Part shown: positions 24,008 to 25,398 of the stretch, in pieces
Numbering within the stretch: position 1 is the stretch's first letter
Layout: each line of letters opens with the position of its first letter
IMG/VR virus record: IMGVR_UViG_3300036884_000260
Coordinates: 1-25,398 of that record
Direction: 5' to 3' (one strand)
DNA: 25,398 nt
From: a virus
The notes under the pieces: model-generated
What the model was told of the DNA's origin: nothing
The model's input: only the letters and a program-made list of their open reading frames with translations
The model's database searches: none
Translations under genes and position numbers: made by a program

Positions 24008-24015
24008 TATTTATA
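24008..24015 (+). promoter_or_regulatory. TATTTATA element before homing endonuclease 2
   Basis: TATTTATAGATGAT ends 1 nt before the first ATG at 24017. Pairing of TCAT (24005-24008) with ATGA (24017-24020) would place the ATG in a weak hairpin. With the sigma70 promoter just upstream, the gene may have both an early and a late start. Confidence 0.4.
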
Positions 24016-24016
24016 G

Positions 24017-24772
24017 ATGATGATTACATTGTATCAAAACGAACAAATGCAATGGTGCAGGAAATGCTCATGTGGCAGGGAGATTATCTATGCCAATAAG
24101 CGTGCTGCTGACTCGTCGGCGTGTTATTTGAGGCACAGTGAAAAAAATACATGTCATTCGTGCAGACAAATAGGAGAAAACAACGGACGATTTGGAAAAC
24201 CCATATCTGAAAAGAACAGGATTGCTATCAGCGTCAGAAACAAAGGGAACACATATTCCGTTGGTTACAAACATTCGGAAGATGCCAAAAAGAGAATGTC
24301 GTTGGGGTTGATTGGAAATAAACATACGCTTGGGGTTAGACCATCGGAGGAAACTCGAAAAAAACTTCGGAATAAAGTGATTGCAGAATCTACCCGAGAA
24401 AAATTAAGAGAACACAGATTACACCAGATAGAAAAACTTGGGTATAAAGGACCGGCATACAATAGAATTGCGTGTCAATTTATTGATAGGATAAATAATG
24501 CGTTTGGATTAAATCTACAACATGCTCTAAATGGCGGGGAAGTTCGAGCAGCCGGATATTCGATGGACGGATATGATAAAGACAAAAACATTGTTTTTGA
24601 GTATGATGAAAAAACGCATCAAACTCCGTGTTATAGACAAAAAGATTTTCAAAGACAGTCACGAATAATAAGAAAGATAAATCCGTGTTTGTTTTTGCGT
24701 TACGATGAAACAAACGAGCGTCTATATGACGCCGAGACAAATTCAACCATACAATTTTATGCCCACTCCTAA
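24017..24772 (+). CDS. Homing endonuclease: zinc ribbon, NUMOD3, EDxHD-like core
   Basis: The 251-aa product starts with a zinc-ribbon-like cluster (CRKCSCGREI ... CHSCRQIGENN). NUMOD3-type DNA-binding repeats follow (FGKPISEKNRIAIS, YKHSEDAKKRMSLGL, VRPSEETRKKLRNK, ESTREKLREH). A C-terminal core at ~165-245 (AGYSMDGYDKDKNIVFEYDE, KTH, DFQRQSRIIRK, LFLRYDE) has the Asp, Glu and His pattern of EDxHD/PD-(D/E)XK homing nucleases. It sits between two virion genes, is AT-rich and has its own sigma70-type promoter. ATGs at 24017, 24020 and 24047 are all possible; the last still keeps the Cys cluster. It ends inside the start region of the next gene, so insertion was nearly seamless. Nuclease class is well supported; target site unknown. 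Confidence 0.8.
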   Translation: MMITLYQNEQMQWCRKCSCGREIIYANKRAADSSACYLRHSEKNTCHSCRQIGENNGRFGKPISEKNRIAISVRNKGNTYSVGYKHSEDAKKRMSLGLIGNKHTLGVRPSEETRKKLRNKVIAESTREKLREHRLHQIEKLGYKGPAYNRIACQFIDRINNAFGLNLQHALNGGEVRAAGYSMDGYDKDKNIVFEYDEKTHQTPCYRQKDFQRQSRIIRKINPCLFLRYDETNERLYDAETNSTIQFYAHS

Positions 24773-25055
24773 TAGTCGTCCAAGCCTCACTACCACCTTA
24801 GACGTGCGCTATGCACAGCAACATGCTGGCGGGGCATTTGAAGTTAAGAAAATTCTAGGAGACCCGAATGGACCAGTTCCACCGGGAGTCATTGACGCCG
24901 CCAGCCAGCAAGGTGCTGCCAATCAAAATCCAAATGGATTTCAAGTGAAAGTGTTGCAACAGTTATCGCAACTCAAAGTGGTTCAAAACGGCGGATTGAG
25001 CAACGATTACTCGCTGTACATCAAAGGACTGGACACCCGCAGATACCGCCCGTAA
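24759..25055 (+). CDS. Small conserved phage protein, unknown function
   Basis: From the ATG at 24759 the product is 98 aa (MPTPNSRPSLTTTLDVRYAQ ... LSNDYSLYIKGLDTRRYRP), polar and Gln/Gly/Pro-rich, with no membrane or enzyme motif. An in-frame ATG at 24726 would add 11 residues (MTPRQIQPYNF), and another exists at 24705. None has a clear ribosome site, and the choice depends on how the upstream endonuclease was inserted. The gene overlaps the endonuclease end by 14 nt with the start given. It is the last gene before the terminator at 25090, so it closes the structural transcription unit. I do not recognise a family. Confidence 0.65.
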   Translation: MPTPNSRPSLTTTLDVRYAQQHAGGAFEVKKILGDPNGPVPPGVIDAASQQGAANQNPNGFQVKVLQQLSQLKVVQNGGLSNDYSLYIKGLDTRRYRP

Positions 25056-25089
25056 GCGAAACAGTAAATTACAACAAGTTATAAAAACT

Positions 25090-25112
25090 AACCCCGCTCT
25101 TTTTGCGGGGTT
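25090..25112 (+). terminator. Hairpin terminator closing the structural unit
   Basis: AACCCCGC (25090-25097) pairs with GCGGGGTT (25105-25112) over a 7-nt loop TCTTTTT. The following tract is short in U (TTATGTTG). An A-rich stretch before it gives only weak bidirectional character. It lies 34 nt after the last structural stop and before the RuvC-like gene. Confidence 0.85.
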
Positions 25113-25132
25113 TATGTTGTACGTATTGACAT

Positions 25133-25398
25133 ATGATTACACTTGGACTTGATGCCAGTACTCGAACGGTGGGTTACGCTTTTTATGACGGAACCAATAT
25201 TATAGATGCGGGATTTATAGACATATCCAAACTTGAAACGAATAAGGAAAAATGCCTATATGTCATCTCCGCGTTGGATACTAATGAGAATATGAAATCG
25301 GTGTCTAAAATAAATCTTGAGGCGGCTTTGTCGGGATTTATGGGAGGTAAGACCTCTCAACAAACTATTATTCTTTTGGCACGCTTTAATGCGATTTT
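25133..25398 (+). CDS. RuvC-like resolvase/nuclease (5' part, truncated by window)
   Basis: The 88 visible residues start MITLGLDASTRTVGYAFYDG, the first beta hairpin of an RNase H-fold nuclease with the catalytic Asp at residue 7. INLEAALSGFMGG with E63, then QQTIILLARFNAI, matches the second acidic strand and following helix of the phage RuvC-like Holliday junction resolvase family. The usual wording there is close to an EEPL motif. Here it is LEAAL, which keeps one of the two acids. Phage enzymes of this type resolve branched DNA before packaging or in recombination. The gene follows the terminator, so it probably begins a separate transcription unit. The C-terminal acidic residues lie outside the window. 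No clear ribosome site precedes the ATG. Confidence 0.75.
   Translation, partial: MITLGLDASTRTVGYAFYDGTNIIDAGFIDISKLETNKEKCLYVISALDTNENMKSVSKINLEAALSGFMGGKTSQQTIILLARFNAI

Noticed and set aside
25126-25131. TTGACA directly before the RuvC-like ATG as a -35 box
   Set aside because: At 17-nt spacing the -10 position would be TTGATG inside the coding sequence. This could not produce a full-length mRNA.

Overview
The window reads as part of the late structural region of a tailed phage with a contractile tail (myovirus type). The anchor is a full-length T4 gp6-like baseplate wedge protein at the left end (659 aa, almost the length of T4 gp6). It is followed by a long co-directional run of baseplate, tail-fibre and other virion genes. 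All credible genes are on the + strand, are tightly packed and show no sign of a bacterial chromosome. Several genes have Shine-Dalgarno sequences (GGGAGG, GAGG, AAGGA), so the host probably uses conventional ribosome binding. The host itself cannot be named. The Gly-Ser-Thr-rich proteins (SGS/TGS strings) and the many Ig, fn3, PKD and propeller add-on domains are typical of environmental T4-like phages.

Layout. 1-115: tail end of an upstream gene, overlapping the gp6 start. 115-2094: gp6-like wedge. 2135-2680: an AT-rich 2H phosphoesterase cassette inserted between baseplate genes. 2689-13630: a structural block with a DNRLRE-like 854-aa protein, a small coiled-coil protein, a 1734-aa protein in the gp7 position (possible Tail_P2_I-like region, LamG-like region, two PKD domains, tandem C-terminal domains), and three further virion proteins. 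13686-14549: homing endonuclease 1 (NUMOD3 plus EDxHD/Vsr-like nuclease). 14569-19289: four genes forming two paralogous pairs in the order A-B-B'-A'. 19331-21483: fn3-containing genes, the first apparently split by a frameshift and the second carrying a BNR/Asp-box propeller. 21516-23960: an FG-GAP propeller protein with a dockerin-like pair of calcium loops. 24017-24772: homing endonuclease 2 behind a good sigma70-type promoter. 24759-25055: a small protein, then a hairpin terminator at 25090-25112. 25133-end: the start of a RuvC-like nuclease gene, probably the beginning of a DNA-metabolism module.

Genes with almost no spacer appear to be co-transcribed. By contrast, seven gene starts with a 19-56 nt gap carry a recurring element close to TATTTATAGAYGA just before the start codon, usually without a Shine-Dalgarno sequence and often inside or beside an inverted repeat. 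I read this as the phage's own late promoter and/or translation-control element. It is the most interesting unexplained signal here, and it may leave some genes with very short or no 5' leaders. No tRNA, CRISPR array, insertion sequence or origin was seen, and no gene-free stretch exceeds 100 bases.
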